A stretch of 64,000 bases of DNA from NCBI GenBank assembly GCA_963662175.1, contig OY759219.1, positions 47,112,675 to 47,176,674 of the forward strand, read 5' to 3'. Both the position numbers and the translations under genes were made by a program. Shown here piece after piece: positions 36,889 to 48,360 of this stretch; the first letter of the stretch is position 1; each line of letters begins with the position of its first letter. The notes beneath the pieces were generated by a model. It did no database searches. It was not told the origin of the DNA and was given only the letters and a program-made list of their open reading frames with translations. The DNA is from Aradus depressus. Its lineage: Eukaryota; Arthropoda; Insecta; Hemiptera; Aradidae.

Positions 36889-37871
36889 GACTAGCAGTAA
36901 TACCCGGCGTTGCCCGGGGAACTTTGAATTTTCTCTCAATATCTCCTGTAAGTCTATTCAATCCTTCGACACCACATTCATGATGTTATAATTTTCGATT
37001 ATTCATACGGAATAAGGCTTATAGTCCTTCAACTATAGTAACGCTAGTAAGTTTTTAAGACTCCTAGGCACCACAGCTAGTATGCGCCTTTCAACGGCGG
37101 AAACCCCAGCTAGTGAATACTTGGCATCGCTGGGCACCACAGCTAGTAAGAAGTTAGGAACGCTGACGGCGGACCCCACATCTAGTACGTAGTTAGGAAC
37201 GCTGGGCACCACAGCTAGTATGTGCCTTGCGACGGCGAACACCACATTTAGTACGTAGTTAGGAACGCTGGGCACCACGGCTAGTATGTTCCTTGCAACA
37301 GCGGACCCCACAGCGAATACATAGTTACTCCTACATGTGAAATTCATGACAATCCGATTACCCTTTAATCAATCAGCATTTTTTTATGCTTTGCTCCTCC
37401 CCCCCCCCCCCCCCCCCCCTGTTAAATTTTTGAAGATGTCACATAGTGTATTTTTCTATTTGGCCATCAAGAATACTACATAAAAAATTCCATGACAATC
37501 CGATCATCCGTAAATGATCTATCACTATCTTCAAATTTACGCCTACCCCACAACCCCCCTCCCGTTCAAAACTTTGGGACGCCACACACCTTTTTTTCCT
37601 TTTTGGTTTTTAAAAATACTACATGTGAAATTTCATGACAATTCGACCATTAGTTAATGAGTTAGCACTATTTATATACTTAGGCCCCACTTACTACCCC
37701 CCCTCCCGATCAAAATTTTGGGACGCGACATAGCCTATTATTCAATCGGGCTCAAAAGAATGCTACATGTGAAGTTTCATAAAAATCCGTCCAGCCGTAT
37801 GGGCGTGATGCTGGAACAAACATACAAACACACAAACCCACAAACCCCGTTTCAGCTTTATTAAAATAGAC
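36889..37871 (+). mobile_element. Short complete copy of the composite satellite element
   Basis: Begins 'gactagcagtaatacccggc' and 'gttgcccggggaactttga', directly after the tail of the preceding copy. Then 66-bp units (37040-37325), a few 143-bp units with a C-tract (near 37391-37419), and the tail 'ggaacaaacatacaaacaca' to 'tttattaaaatagac'. At under 1 kb it shows the whole module order once. No protein is encoded. Class uncertain: non-LTR-like tail, or Helentron-like organisation. Confidence 0.7.
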
Positions 37872-37984
37872 TTATACGTTCCGCTCAACATAGGGTACGT
37901 GACATCACCCAACACTCCTGCCAACTTCCTACTACCATCTCCAAAGCCCACTTATATTCCACATTTCTTCCTTGATAATGTTAG

Positions 37985-39085
37985 TAGAAACCAAACGGTA
38001 ACTTATTTTATCATACATATGGAGTCTATCGAGCTCCGGATCGCCACTTAGAAATCTAGCCAAGGCACTTAAGTCAGATATTTTATTCGGGAAGATAAAA
38101 ATAAATTTGAGCACGTCGTCCTTCGGATTAGACTTTAGGCTATGATCGAGGGCCTTTTTGTATGTCAGGTGCTCGATAATGAGTCCTATGTTATGTAACT
38201 AAACCTAGGTAGCTAAAATTTCACTTAGGTTCAAAAAACCTTGAGCATGTCGTCCTTCGGATAGGACTTTCCCGATATATCTAAATCTGTCTATCAGTTT
38301 TAACAAATATTAAATCTATAAACCGTTAAAAAGCAGGAAGTTTGAAGAATGGTATTTAGCCCGACGTTTTTCGAAAAACATTTTTATTTCAATTTTTGTG
38401 TAGGATTCAGATATCCCGGTTGTTCATCAGTTTTAACAAATATTAAAACTAAAAACCGTTTAAAAGCGAGAAATTTGAAGAATGGAGTTTACCGAGCTCA
38501 GGATCGCCATTTCGAAATCTAGCCAAGTCACTTAGGTCAGATGTTTTAATCGGGAAGATAAAAATAAATTTGAGCACGTCGTCCTTCGGTTTGGACTTTA
38601 AGCTATGATCGAGGGCCTTTTCGTATGTCGGGTACTCGATAATGAGTCGTATGTTACGTATCTAAACCTGGGTAGTTGAAATTTCATTTACGTTAAAAAT
38701 AACTTGAGCACGTCGTCCTTCGGTTTGGACTCTAAGCTATGATCGAGGGCTTTTTCGTATGTCAGGTACTCGATAATGAGTCGTATGTTACGTATCTAAA
38801 CCTGGGTAGCTGAAATTTCACTTAGGTTAAAAATAAATTTGAGCACGTCGTCCTTCGGATGGGACTTCCCCGATATATCTGAATCTGTATATCAGTTTTA
38901 ACAAATATTAATACTAAAAACCGTTTAAAAGCGAGAAATTTGAAGAATGGAGTTTACCGAGCTCAGGATCGCCATTTAGAAATCTAGCCAAGTCACTTAG
39001 GTCAGATGTTTTAATCGGGAAGATAAAAATAACTTTGAGCACGTCGTCCTTCGGATGGGACTTTCCCGATACATCTGAATCTTTC
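37985..39085. repeat. SINE-related satellite, diverged block
   Basis: Diverged relatives of the 440-bp unit ('gagcacgtcgtccttcgg', 'tactcgataatgagtcgtat') with several partial duplications. Lies between two composite-element copies. Confidence 0.8.
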
Positions 39086-39129
39086 ATTGGTTGACCATCT
39101 TCGTTTCTGGATGCTGCCTATCTACCAAC

Positions 39130-39842
39130 ATAGCTGTATTAATTTGCAACAGCGGACACCACAGCTAGTACGAAGTTAGGAACCCTGGGCACCACATCTA
39201 GTATGTGCCTTGCAACAGCGGACCCCACAGCTAGTACGAAGTTCGGAACGCTGAGCATCACATCTAGTTTGTGCCTTGCAACAGCGGACCCCACAGGTAG
39301 TACGAAGTTCGGAACGCTGAGCACCACATCTAGTTTGTGCCTTGCAACAGCGGACCCCACAGCTAGTACGAGGTTCGGAACGCTGAGCACCACATCTAGT
39401 ATGTGCCTTGCAACAGCGGACACCACAGCTAGTACGAAGTTAGGAACCCTGGGCACCACATCTAGTATGTGCCTTGCAACAGCGGACCCCACAGCTAGTA
39501 CGAAGTTCGGAACGCTGGGCAACACAGCGAGTATGAGCCTTGCAACAGCGGACCTCACAGGTAGTACGAAGTTATTAACGCTGAGCACCACATTCTAGTT
39601 TGTGCCTTGCAACAGCGGTCACCACAGCTAGTACGAAGTTAGGAACCCTGGGCACCACATCTAGTATGTGCCTTGCAACAGCGGACCCCACAGCTAGTAC
39701 GAAGTTCGGAACGCTGGGCAACACAGCTAGTAAGTGTTTTGTAACAGCGGACCCCATAGATACTACATAGTTAGGAACGCTGGGCATCACAGCTAGTAAA
39801 TGTCTTGCAACAGTGAACCCCACAGCGAATACATAGTTACTA
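39130..39842. repeat. 66-bp minisatellite block 3
   Basis: About 11 regular units (for example at 39207, 39273 and 39339) with 'gtgccttgcaacagcggacc', 'agctagtacgaagttcggaa' and 'cgctgagcaccacatctagt'. Open on both strands: minus reads VPNFVLAVGSAVARHILDVV repeats, plus reads CLATADPTASTKFGTLSTTS repeats. Confidence 0.9.
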
Positions 39843-40868
39843 CTACTACATGTGAAATTCATGACAATCCGATTGCCCTTTAGTCATTCAGCATTATTTT
39901 TATGCTTAGCCCCCCCCCCCCCCCCCCCCCCCCTCCAAATTTTTAAGATGTCACATAGTGTATTTTTCTATTTGGCCATCAAGAATACTACATTTGAAAT
40001 TCCATGACAATCCAATCATCCGTTAATGACCTATCACTATCTTCAAATTTAGGCCTACCCCCATAACCCCCCTCCCGTTCACAATTTTTTGATGTCAAAC
40101 ACCCTATTTTTCTATTTGGCCTTTATGAATACTACATGTGAAATTTCGTGACAATCCGATCATCCGTTAATGACTTATCACTATACTTATACTTAGGCCC
40201 CCATCAATCCATCCTCCCGTTCAAAATTTTGTGACCTATACACCCTATATTGGCTTTTAAGAATACTACATGTGAAATTCCATGACAATACGACCACCCG
40301 TTAATGAGCTACCACTATATTTATACTTAGCCCCCCCCCCCCTCCTGTTCAAAACTTTGGGTCGCCACACACCTTTTTTTTTTACTACATGTGAAACTTC
40401 GTGACAATGCGACCACCCGTTAATGAGCTAGCTCTATATTTATACTTAGGCCCCCCCACAACCCCCCCTCCCGTTCAAAACTTTGGGACGCCACACACCT
40501 TATTTTTTTATTTGGCCTTCAGGAATACTACATGGGAGATTTCGTGACAATGCGACCACCCGTTAATGAGCTAGCTCTATATTTATACTTAGGCCCCCCC
40601 ACAACCCTCCCTCCCGTTCAAAACTTTGGGACGCCACACACCTTATTTTTTTATTTGGTCTTCAGGAATACTACATGGGAAATTTCGTGACAATGCGACC
40701 ACCCGTTAATGAGCTAGCTCTATATTTATACTTAGGCCCCCCCACAACCCCCCCTCCCTTTTAAAATTTTGGGACGCCACACACAATATTTTTCAATTTG
40801 GCCTTTAAGAATACTACATGTGAAATTTCATGACAATCTGATCATCCGTTAAAGATCTATCACTATAC

Positions 40869-40876
<8 letters not shown>
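39843..40876. repeat. 143-bp satellite block, left of the R1-like insertion
   Basis: About seven units, with C-tracts at 39911-39933 and near 40331-40342. The R1-clade element inserted at its right end and split a unit that resumes at 42366. Confidence 0.88.
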
Positions 40877-40924
<48 letters not shown>

Positions 40925-42365
40925 CTTCGGGTGCTCCGGTAAATCACCCGGCCCGCTTATCGTCGGGGAAGGAGGAAGTACATATATATATATAGTATAG
41001 TTTTATTTACTGTTGCTGTGGGTGTCCGGGGGCGACAGCCTTTGGTCCCTTACGGGACAGACTGGCGCTCCCGGGCCCCCTTAAGATGCGGCTGCCTGGT
41101 GGCGCCGAGAGAGCTCGAGATCGGTGGAGTGGGGCTGCTTCTACATCGCGGTCGCCGGGGGTAGGACTCGGGCCCGGCCCGTCAATCGCCCCCGGCGCCG
41201 GGTCAAAGGGCCTTTTTCTGTTCCCGCCAGGAGGTGATAAACCGGCCGAACGCCGGATAGTTCGACTCCGTTATCAACTCCGGCAGGGTCAATCCCAGGT
41301 ACGATCCTGTCGCGCGGATCAACTCCACCCTAGACCTGTCGTACAGGGGACAATCGAGGACCACATGTTCTGCAGTCTCTATGCCGCCACACGAACAGTT
41401 CGGGCTATCCTTCCTCTTGAAGAAGAAGAGTTTGGAGTTGAAGTCACCGTGACCTGAAAGTACCTGAGAAGTCCAGTGATCGGGTTGTACCCAAGTGGAG
41501 CGCAGGCGGACCCGGACGTCAGGTAGATACGTGAATGTCGTTCGCCCGTCGGAGGAGTGCGACCATCGTTGTTGCCACCTGTCCATTATCCAGTCTTGGA
41601 CTATGTCCTTGCAACGCTCTGGTCTGTTCTGTCCACGTAGCTCGCCCTCCAGGACGAGGCGCAAGGGCTCATCTATATCTGTTCTCAGGGGCAGATTGCG
41701 TCTACAGTAGTACGAGGCGACCGCCCCGTCCAAGACCAAGTCTATGGGCGGAGCTCCTGCCAGCACCTGTAGCGCTGCAGTGGAGACAGTACGATAGGCC
41801 TTTGTGACTCTCAGGAGGGCAGCTCTTTGGGCCTGCAGTAGTCTCGTTCTCTGCTGCTTGGTGGGACGTAACCACCATCCTGCAGCAGCGTATCAAGCCA
41901 CAGCCTCGAACACCCCCGTGTAGATTGTTCTACACGCTGAGTACTTGAGGCCCCATGTTGCGCGAGCTAGGCAGCTCAGAGCGTTGAAAGTAGCATTTGT
42001 CCTTTCTTTGATGGCAACAGCGTGGGGAGTCGCCCTGAAGCCCGGACCCAGCCTCACACCTAGGTATGTGACCGTCTCCGGGAATTCAACGCGCATCCCT
42101 CGGATCCCCAAGGAGAAGGGGTGGCGGGCGTTGGTTTTCCCTCTCATTAGCAGGGCCATAGTCTTGCTTGGTGAGAGGGCCAGCTTATTGGCGCAGCACC
42201 AGCTGTCGACGAAGTCGATGGCGGTTTGGGCTGTGCGGGTCAGAGCTGCCCGGTTATCAGCGTGCACCGTGATTACGAGATCGTCAACATAGGCTATGGC
42301 CTTATATTCATGATTCTCGAGTTCACGGAGCAGTCCATCAAGGAGTATGTTCCAGAGTGTTGGTC
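40877..42365 (-). mobile_element. R1-clade LINE, 5'-truncated, with poly(A) tail
   Basis: A minus-strand insertion of about 1.49 kb into the 143-bp satellite. The plus-strand T-tract (to about 40924) is its poly(A) tail. It is flanked by the 14-bp target duplication CTATACTTATATTT (40863-40876 and 42366-42379). It has lost everything upstream of the reverse transcriptase catalytic region. Clade is judged from the C-terminal zinc-knuckle-like end and RT style; I am less sure of R1 than of LINE. Confidence 0.88.
41203..42365 (-). pseudogene. R1-clade reverse transcriptase, C-terminal part
   Basis: Begins near the RT palm with the catalytic AYVDDLVI and continues through thumb (KLALSPSKTMALLMRG, VTYLGVRLGPGF). 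The frame is interrupted once by a TGA at 41893-41895 and resumes in the same frame (APPIDLVLDG) to a stop at 41203. The end carries LSGHGDFNSKLFFFKRK and a Cys-Cys-His-Cys cluster (CSCGGIETAEHVVLDC) typical of R1-like C-termini. The N-terminal endonuclease is absent by truncation. Confidence 0.87.
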
Positions 42366-42701
42366 CTATACTTATATTTAGGCCTACGCCCACAACCCCC
42401 CCTTCCATTTAAAATTTTGGGACGCCACACACAATATTTTTCATATTGGCCTTTAAGAATACTACATGTGAAATTTCGTGACAATCCGACCAACCGTTAA
42501 TGAGGTAGGACTATTTATATACTTAGGCCCCCCTTACAACCCCCCCTACCGTTCAAAATTTTGGGACGCCACATAGCCTATTATTCAATCGGGCTCAAAA
42601 GAATGCTACATGTGAAGTTTCATGAAGATCCGTCCAGCCGGTTGGGCGTGATGCTGGAACAAACATACACACAAACCCCGTTTCAGCTTTATTAATATTG
42701 A
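42366..42701. repeat. 143-bp satellite, right of the R1-like insertion
   Basis: Completes the interrupted unit, then ends in the element tail at 42701, which directly abuts the next element start 'gactagcagtaatacccggc'. Confidence 0.88.
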
Positions 42702-43889
42702 CTAGCAGTAATACCCGGCGTTGCCCGGGGAACTTTGACTTTTCTACTATTATCTCCTATAAGTCTTTTAAATTCTTCAACAGTACATTCATGATGTTAT
42801 AATTTTTAATTATTCATACGGAATAAGGCTTATAGTCCTTCAACGTCAAACACCCCAGCTAGTAAGTTTTTAGGACCCCTGGGCATCACAGCTAGTATGC
42901 GTCTTTCAACGGCGGATACCACAGATAGTGAATACTTAGCATCGCTGGACATCCTAGCCAGTGCGTACTTAAGAACGCTATTGACCGCAGCTAGTAAATG
43001 CCTTGCAACAGCGGACCCCACAGCGAATACATAGTTACTACTACTACATGTGCAATTCATGCCAATCCGCTTACCCTTTAACAGTACATTCATGATGTTA
43101 TAATTTTCAATTATTCATACGGAATAAGGCTTATAGTCCTTCAACGTCAAACATCCCAGCTAGTAAGTTTTTAGGACCCCTGGGCATCACAGCTAGTATG
43201 CGTCTTTCAACGGCGGAAACCACAGATAGTGAATACTTTGCATCGCTGGACATCCTAGCCAGTGCGTACTTAAGAACGCTATTGACCGCAGCTAGTATGT
43301 GCCTCGCAAGAGCGGACCCCACAGCTAGTACGAAGTTAGGAACGCTGGGCATCACAGCTAGTAAGTGTCTTGCAACAGCGGACCCCACAGCTAGTACGTA
43401 GTTAGACCCACTGGGCATCACAGCTAGTATGTGTTTTGCAACGGCGGACCCCACAGCTAGTACGTAGTTAGAAACGCTGAGCATCACAGCTAGTATGCTT
43501 TTGCAACGACGGACCCCACAGCTAGTACGTTTTTAGGAACGCTGGGCCCTACAGGTAGTAGGTGCCTTGCAACTGCGGACCCCACAGCTAGTACCTACGT
43601 AGTTAAATACGCTGGGCCACACTGCTAGCGCCTTGCAACAGCAGACCCCACAGCTAGTACGTAATTAGGAACGCTAGGCATCACAGCTAGTAAATGTCTT
43701 GTAGGTGCCTTGCAACAGCGAACCCCACAGCCAGTACATAGTTAGGAACGCTGGGGCTGAGCACTACAGTTAGTAAGTGCCTTGCAACAGCGGACCCCAC
43801 AGCTAGTACGATATTAGAAACGCTGGGCATCACAGCTAGTAAATGTCTTGCAACAGTGAACCCCACAGCGAATACATAGTTACTACTAC
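42702..43889 (+). repeat. Composite element 5' region and 66-bp blocks 4 and 5
   Basis: 5' head (42702-42840), a short 66-bp block (42855-43035), a second copy of the internal 5' segment (43081-43150), then about eleven 66-bp units to 43885. The duplication of the 5' segment shows rearrangement within the element. Confidence 0.85.
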
Positions 43890-46800
43890 TACATGTGAAA
43901 TTCATGACAATCCGATTACCCTTCAATGATTCAGCATTATTTTTATGCTTAGCCCCCCCTCCCAAATTTTTAAAATGTCACATAGTGTATTTTTTTATTT
44001 GACCATCAAGAATACTACATGTGAAATTTCGTGACAATCCGATCATCCGTTAGCGACCTATCACTATCTTCAAATTTAGGCCTACCCCCATAACCCCCCT
44101 CCCGTTCACAATTTTTTGACGTCACACACCCTATTTTTCTATTTGGCCTTTATGAATACTTCATGTGAAATTTCGTGACAATCCGATCATCCGTTAATGA
44201 CTTATCACAATACTTATACTTAGGCCCCCATCAACCCACCCTCCCGTTCAAAATTTTGTGACATATACACTCTATATTTCTATTTGGCTTTTAATAATAC
44301 TACATGTGAAATTCCATGACAATACGACCAACCGTTAATGAGCTAGCACTATATTTATACTTAGGCCCCCCCGCCACAACCCCCCCTCCCGTAAACAATT
44401 TTGAGCCGTCACACCGCCTATTTTTCTATTTGGCCTCCAGGAATACTACATGTGAAATTTCGTGACAATCCGATCATCCGTTAATGACTTATCACTATAC
44501 TTATACTTAGGCCCTCATCAACCCACCCTCCCTTTCAAAATTTTGTGACATATACACCCTATATTTCTATTTGGCTTTTAAGAATACTACATGTGAAATT
44601 CCATGACAATACGACCAACCGTTATTGAGCTACCGCCATATTTATACTTAGGTCCCCCCGCCACTACCCCCCTCCCGTACAAAATTTTGAGCCGTTACAC
44701 CGCCTATTTTTTTATTTGGTCTTCAGGAATACTACATGTAAACTTTGTAACAATTCGATCAACCGTTAATGAGCTAGCTCTATATTTATACTTAGGCCCC
44801 CCCACAACCCCCCCTCCCGTTCAAAACTTTGGGACGCCAAACACCTTTTTTTCCTATTTGGCTTTTAAAAATACTACGTGAAATTTCATGACGATTCGCC
44901 CATTAGTTAATGAGTTAGCTCTATATTTATACTTAGGCCCCCCCACAACCCCCCCCCTCCCGTTCAAAACTTTGGGACGCCACACACCTTTTTTTCCTAT
45001 TTGGCTTTTAAAAATACTACATGTGAAATTTCATGACGATTCGCCCATTAGTTAATGAGTTAGCTCTATATTTATACTTAGGCCCCCCCACAACCCCCCC
45101 TCCCGTTCAAAACTTTGGGACGCCACACACCTTTTTTTCCTATTTGGCTTTTAAAAATACTACATGTGAAATTTCATGACGATTCGCCCATTAGTTAATG
45201 AGTTAGCTCTATATTTATACTTAGGCCCCCCCACAACCCCCCCTCCCGTTCAAAACTTTGGGACGCCACACACCTTTTTTTCCTGTTTGGCTTTTAAAAA
45301 GACTACGTGTGAAATTTCATGACAATTCGACCATTAGTTAATGTGTTAGCACTATTTATATACTTAGGCCCCCCCACAACCCCCCCTCCCGTTCAAAACT
45401 TTGGGACGCCACACACCTTTTTTTCCTATTTGGCTTTTAAAAATACTACATGTGAAATTTCATGACGATTCGCCCATTAGTTAATGAGTTAGCTCTATAT
45501 TTATACTTAGGCCCCCCCACAACCCCCCCTCCCGTTCAAAACTTTGGGACGCCACACACCTTTTTTTCTGTTTGGCTTTTAAAAAGACTACGTGTGAAAT
45601 TTCATGACAATTCGACCATTAGTTAATGTGTTAGCACTATTTATATACTTAGGCCCCCCCACAACCCCCCCTCCCGTTCAAAACTTTGGGACGCCACACA
45701 CCTTTTTTTCCTATTTGGCTTTTAAAAATACTACATGTGAAATTGCATGACGATTCGCCCATTAGTTAATGAGTTAGCTCTATATTTATACTTAGGCCCC
45801 CCCACAACCCCCCCTCCCGTTCAAAACTTTGGGACGCCACACACCTTTTTTTCTTGTTTGGCTTTTAAAAAGACTACGTGTGAAATTTCATGACAATTCG
45901 ACCATTAGTTAATGTGTTAGCACTATTTATATACTTAGGCCCCCCCACAACCCCCCCTCCCGTTCAAAACTTTGGGACGCCACACACCTTTTTTTCCTAT
46001 TTGGCTTTTAAAAATACTACATGTGAAATTTCATGACGATTCGCCCATTAGTTAATGAGTTAGCTCTATATTTATACTTAGGCCCCCCCACAACCCCCCC
46101 TCCCGTTCAAAACTTTGGGACGCCACACACCTTTTTTTCCTGTTTGGCTTTTAAAAAGACTACGTGTGAAATTTCATGACAATTCGACCATTAGTTAATG
46201 TGTTAGCACTATTTATATACTTAGGCCCCCCTTACAACCCCCCCTCCCGATCAAAACTTTGGGACGCCACACACCTTATTTTTCTATTTGGCCTTCAGGA
46301 ATACTCCATGCAAAATTTCGTGACAATCCGACCAACCGTTAAAGAATTAGCTCTATATTTATACTTAGGCCCCCCCACAACCCCCCCTCCCGTTCAAAAC
46401 TTTGGGACGCCACACACCTTTTTTTCCTATTTGGCTTTTAAAAATACTACATGTGAAATTTCATGACGATTCGCCCATTAGTTAATGAGTTAGCTCTATA
46501 TTTATACTTAGGCCCCCCCCCCCACAACCCCCCCTCCCGTTCAAAACTTTGGGACGCCACACACTTTTTTTTCTTGTTTGGCTTTTAAAAAGACTACCTG
46601 TAAAATTTCGTGACGATTCGCCCATTAGTTAATGAGTTAGCTCTATATTTATACTTAGGCCCCCCCACAACCCCCCTCTCCCGATCAAAATTTTGGGACT
46701 CCACACACCTCTTTTTCCTATTTGGCTTTTAAAAATACTACATGTGAAATTTCATGACGATTCGCCCATTAGTTAATGAGTTAGCTCTATATTTATACTT

Positions 46801-47125
46801 AGGCCCCCCCACAACCCCCCCTCCCGTTCAAAACTTTGGGACGCCACACACCTTTTTTTCCTGTTTGGCTTTTAAAAAGACTACGTGTGAAATTTCATGA
46901 CAATTCGACCATTAGTTAATGTGTTAGCACTATTTATATACTTAGGCCCCCCTTACAACCCCCCCTCCCGTTCAAAATTTTGAGACGCCACATAGCCTAT
47001 TATTCAATCGGGCTCAAAAGAATGCTACATGTGAAGTTTCAAGAAGATCCGTCCAGCGGTTTGGGCGTGATGCTGGAACAAACATACAAACAAACCCCGT
47101 TTCAGCTTTATTAATATAGATTATG
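43890..47125. repeat. 143-bp satellite block, longest
   Basis: About 22 units. From about 45080 to 46200 two subtypes alternate: one with 'tactacatgtgaaatttcat' and 'tagctctatatttatac', the other with 'gactacgtgtgaaatttcat' and 'tagcactatttatatac', giving a dimer of about 285 bp. Closed by the element tail at 47125. Confidence 0.9.
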
Positions 47126-47936
47126 AAGGTCGGTGGAAGAGAACGGGGAGTTAACAGATTGCTCAATTCAAAATCCCAATAACTGCCCATGTAATGAATG
47201 TATCAACATCAAATTTCGTATTTAAAATTAACATCCACTGCGGACATGACCAGTCAAATTTCAGCGATATCGGCTGAGGGTAGGGGGGAGTTCCGGGGAG
47301 GGGGCGATATTCATTTATACTTAGGCCCCCCACAACCCCCCCTCCCGTTCAAACTTTATGGACGCCACATAGCCTATTTTTTAACTTGGCTTTTAAGAAT
47401 ATTACATGTGAACTTTCATGATAATCCGTCCATCCATTGATGCGCTACTAAAATCCACTTAGGACATAACCAGTCAAATTTCAGCGATATCGGTTGGGGG
47501 GAGGGGGGAGTTCCGTGGTGGGGGCCCTTTTCAAAAATCCCAATAACTGCCGATGTAATGAATGTATCAATATCAAATTTCGTATTTAAAATTAACATGT
47601 ACTGCGGACATTACCAGTCAAATTTCAGCGATATCGGTTGAGCGGAGGGGGGAGTTCCGGGGTGGGGGCCCTTTTCAAAAATCCCAATAACTGCGGATGT
47701 AATGAATGTATCAACCTCAAATTTCGTATTTAAAATTAAAATCCACTGAGGACATAAGCAGTCAAATTTCAACGATATCGGTTGAGGGGAGGGGGGAGTT
47801 CCGGGGTGGGGGCCCTTGTCAAAAATCCTAATAACTGCCGATGTAATGAATGTATCAATATCAAATTTCGTAGTTAAAATTAAAATCCACTGCGGACTTA
47901 ACGTGTCAAATTTCAGCGATATCGGCTGAGGGGAGG
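47126..47936. repeat. 144-bp satellite, second block
   Basis: Four or five units related to those at 19.5-24 kb but with their own variants ('atccactgcggaca', 'cagcgatatcggttga'). Interrupted near 47305-47445 by a 143-bp-type segment, so the two families are interleaved. Confidence 0.87.
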
Positions 47937-48360
47937 ACCTACTATCTACCCTCCCGTTCAAAATTTTGAGCCGTCACTAACCCTGTTTTTATATTTGGCC
48001 TTCAGGAATACTACATGTGAAATTTCGTAATAATCCAACCATTACTTAATGAGCTACCGGTATCTGTATATTTAGGCCTACCCCCACAACCCCCCCCCCC
48101 CCTCCCGTTCAAAATTTTGAGATGTCGCAAAGCGTATATTTCAATCTGCGGTCTAAAAATACTTCATGCAAAATTTCGTGACAATGCGACCATTAGTTAA
48201 TGAGCTAGCGCTTTATTTATACTTAGGCCCCCTCACAACCCCCCCTCCCGTTCAATGCTTTGGGACGCCACATAAGTAAAGTTTCATAAAAATCCGTGCA
48301 GCGGTTTGAGCGTGATGCTGCTACAAACAAACAAACCCCGTTTCTGCTTTATTAATATAG
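47937..48360. repeat. 143-bp satellite, terminal block
   Basis: Three diverged units and the element tail (caaacaaaccccgtttctgc, ttattaatatag). This is the right edge of the satellite complex. Confidence 0.85.

Noticed and set aside
41086..42292. Plus-strand open frames opposite the R1-like LINE
   Set aside because: GC-rich shadow frames of the minus-strand reverse transcriptase; no recognisable domain.
32050..43965. Minus-strand hydrophobic repeat proteins (VPNYVLAVGSAVARH)
   Set aside because: They coincide exactly with 66-bp minisatellite blocks and stop at block edges.
20062..48360. CRISPR-like array (regular repeats and spacers)
   Set aside because: Units are contiguous satellites without unique spacers, in a eukaryotic context.
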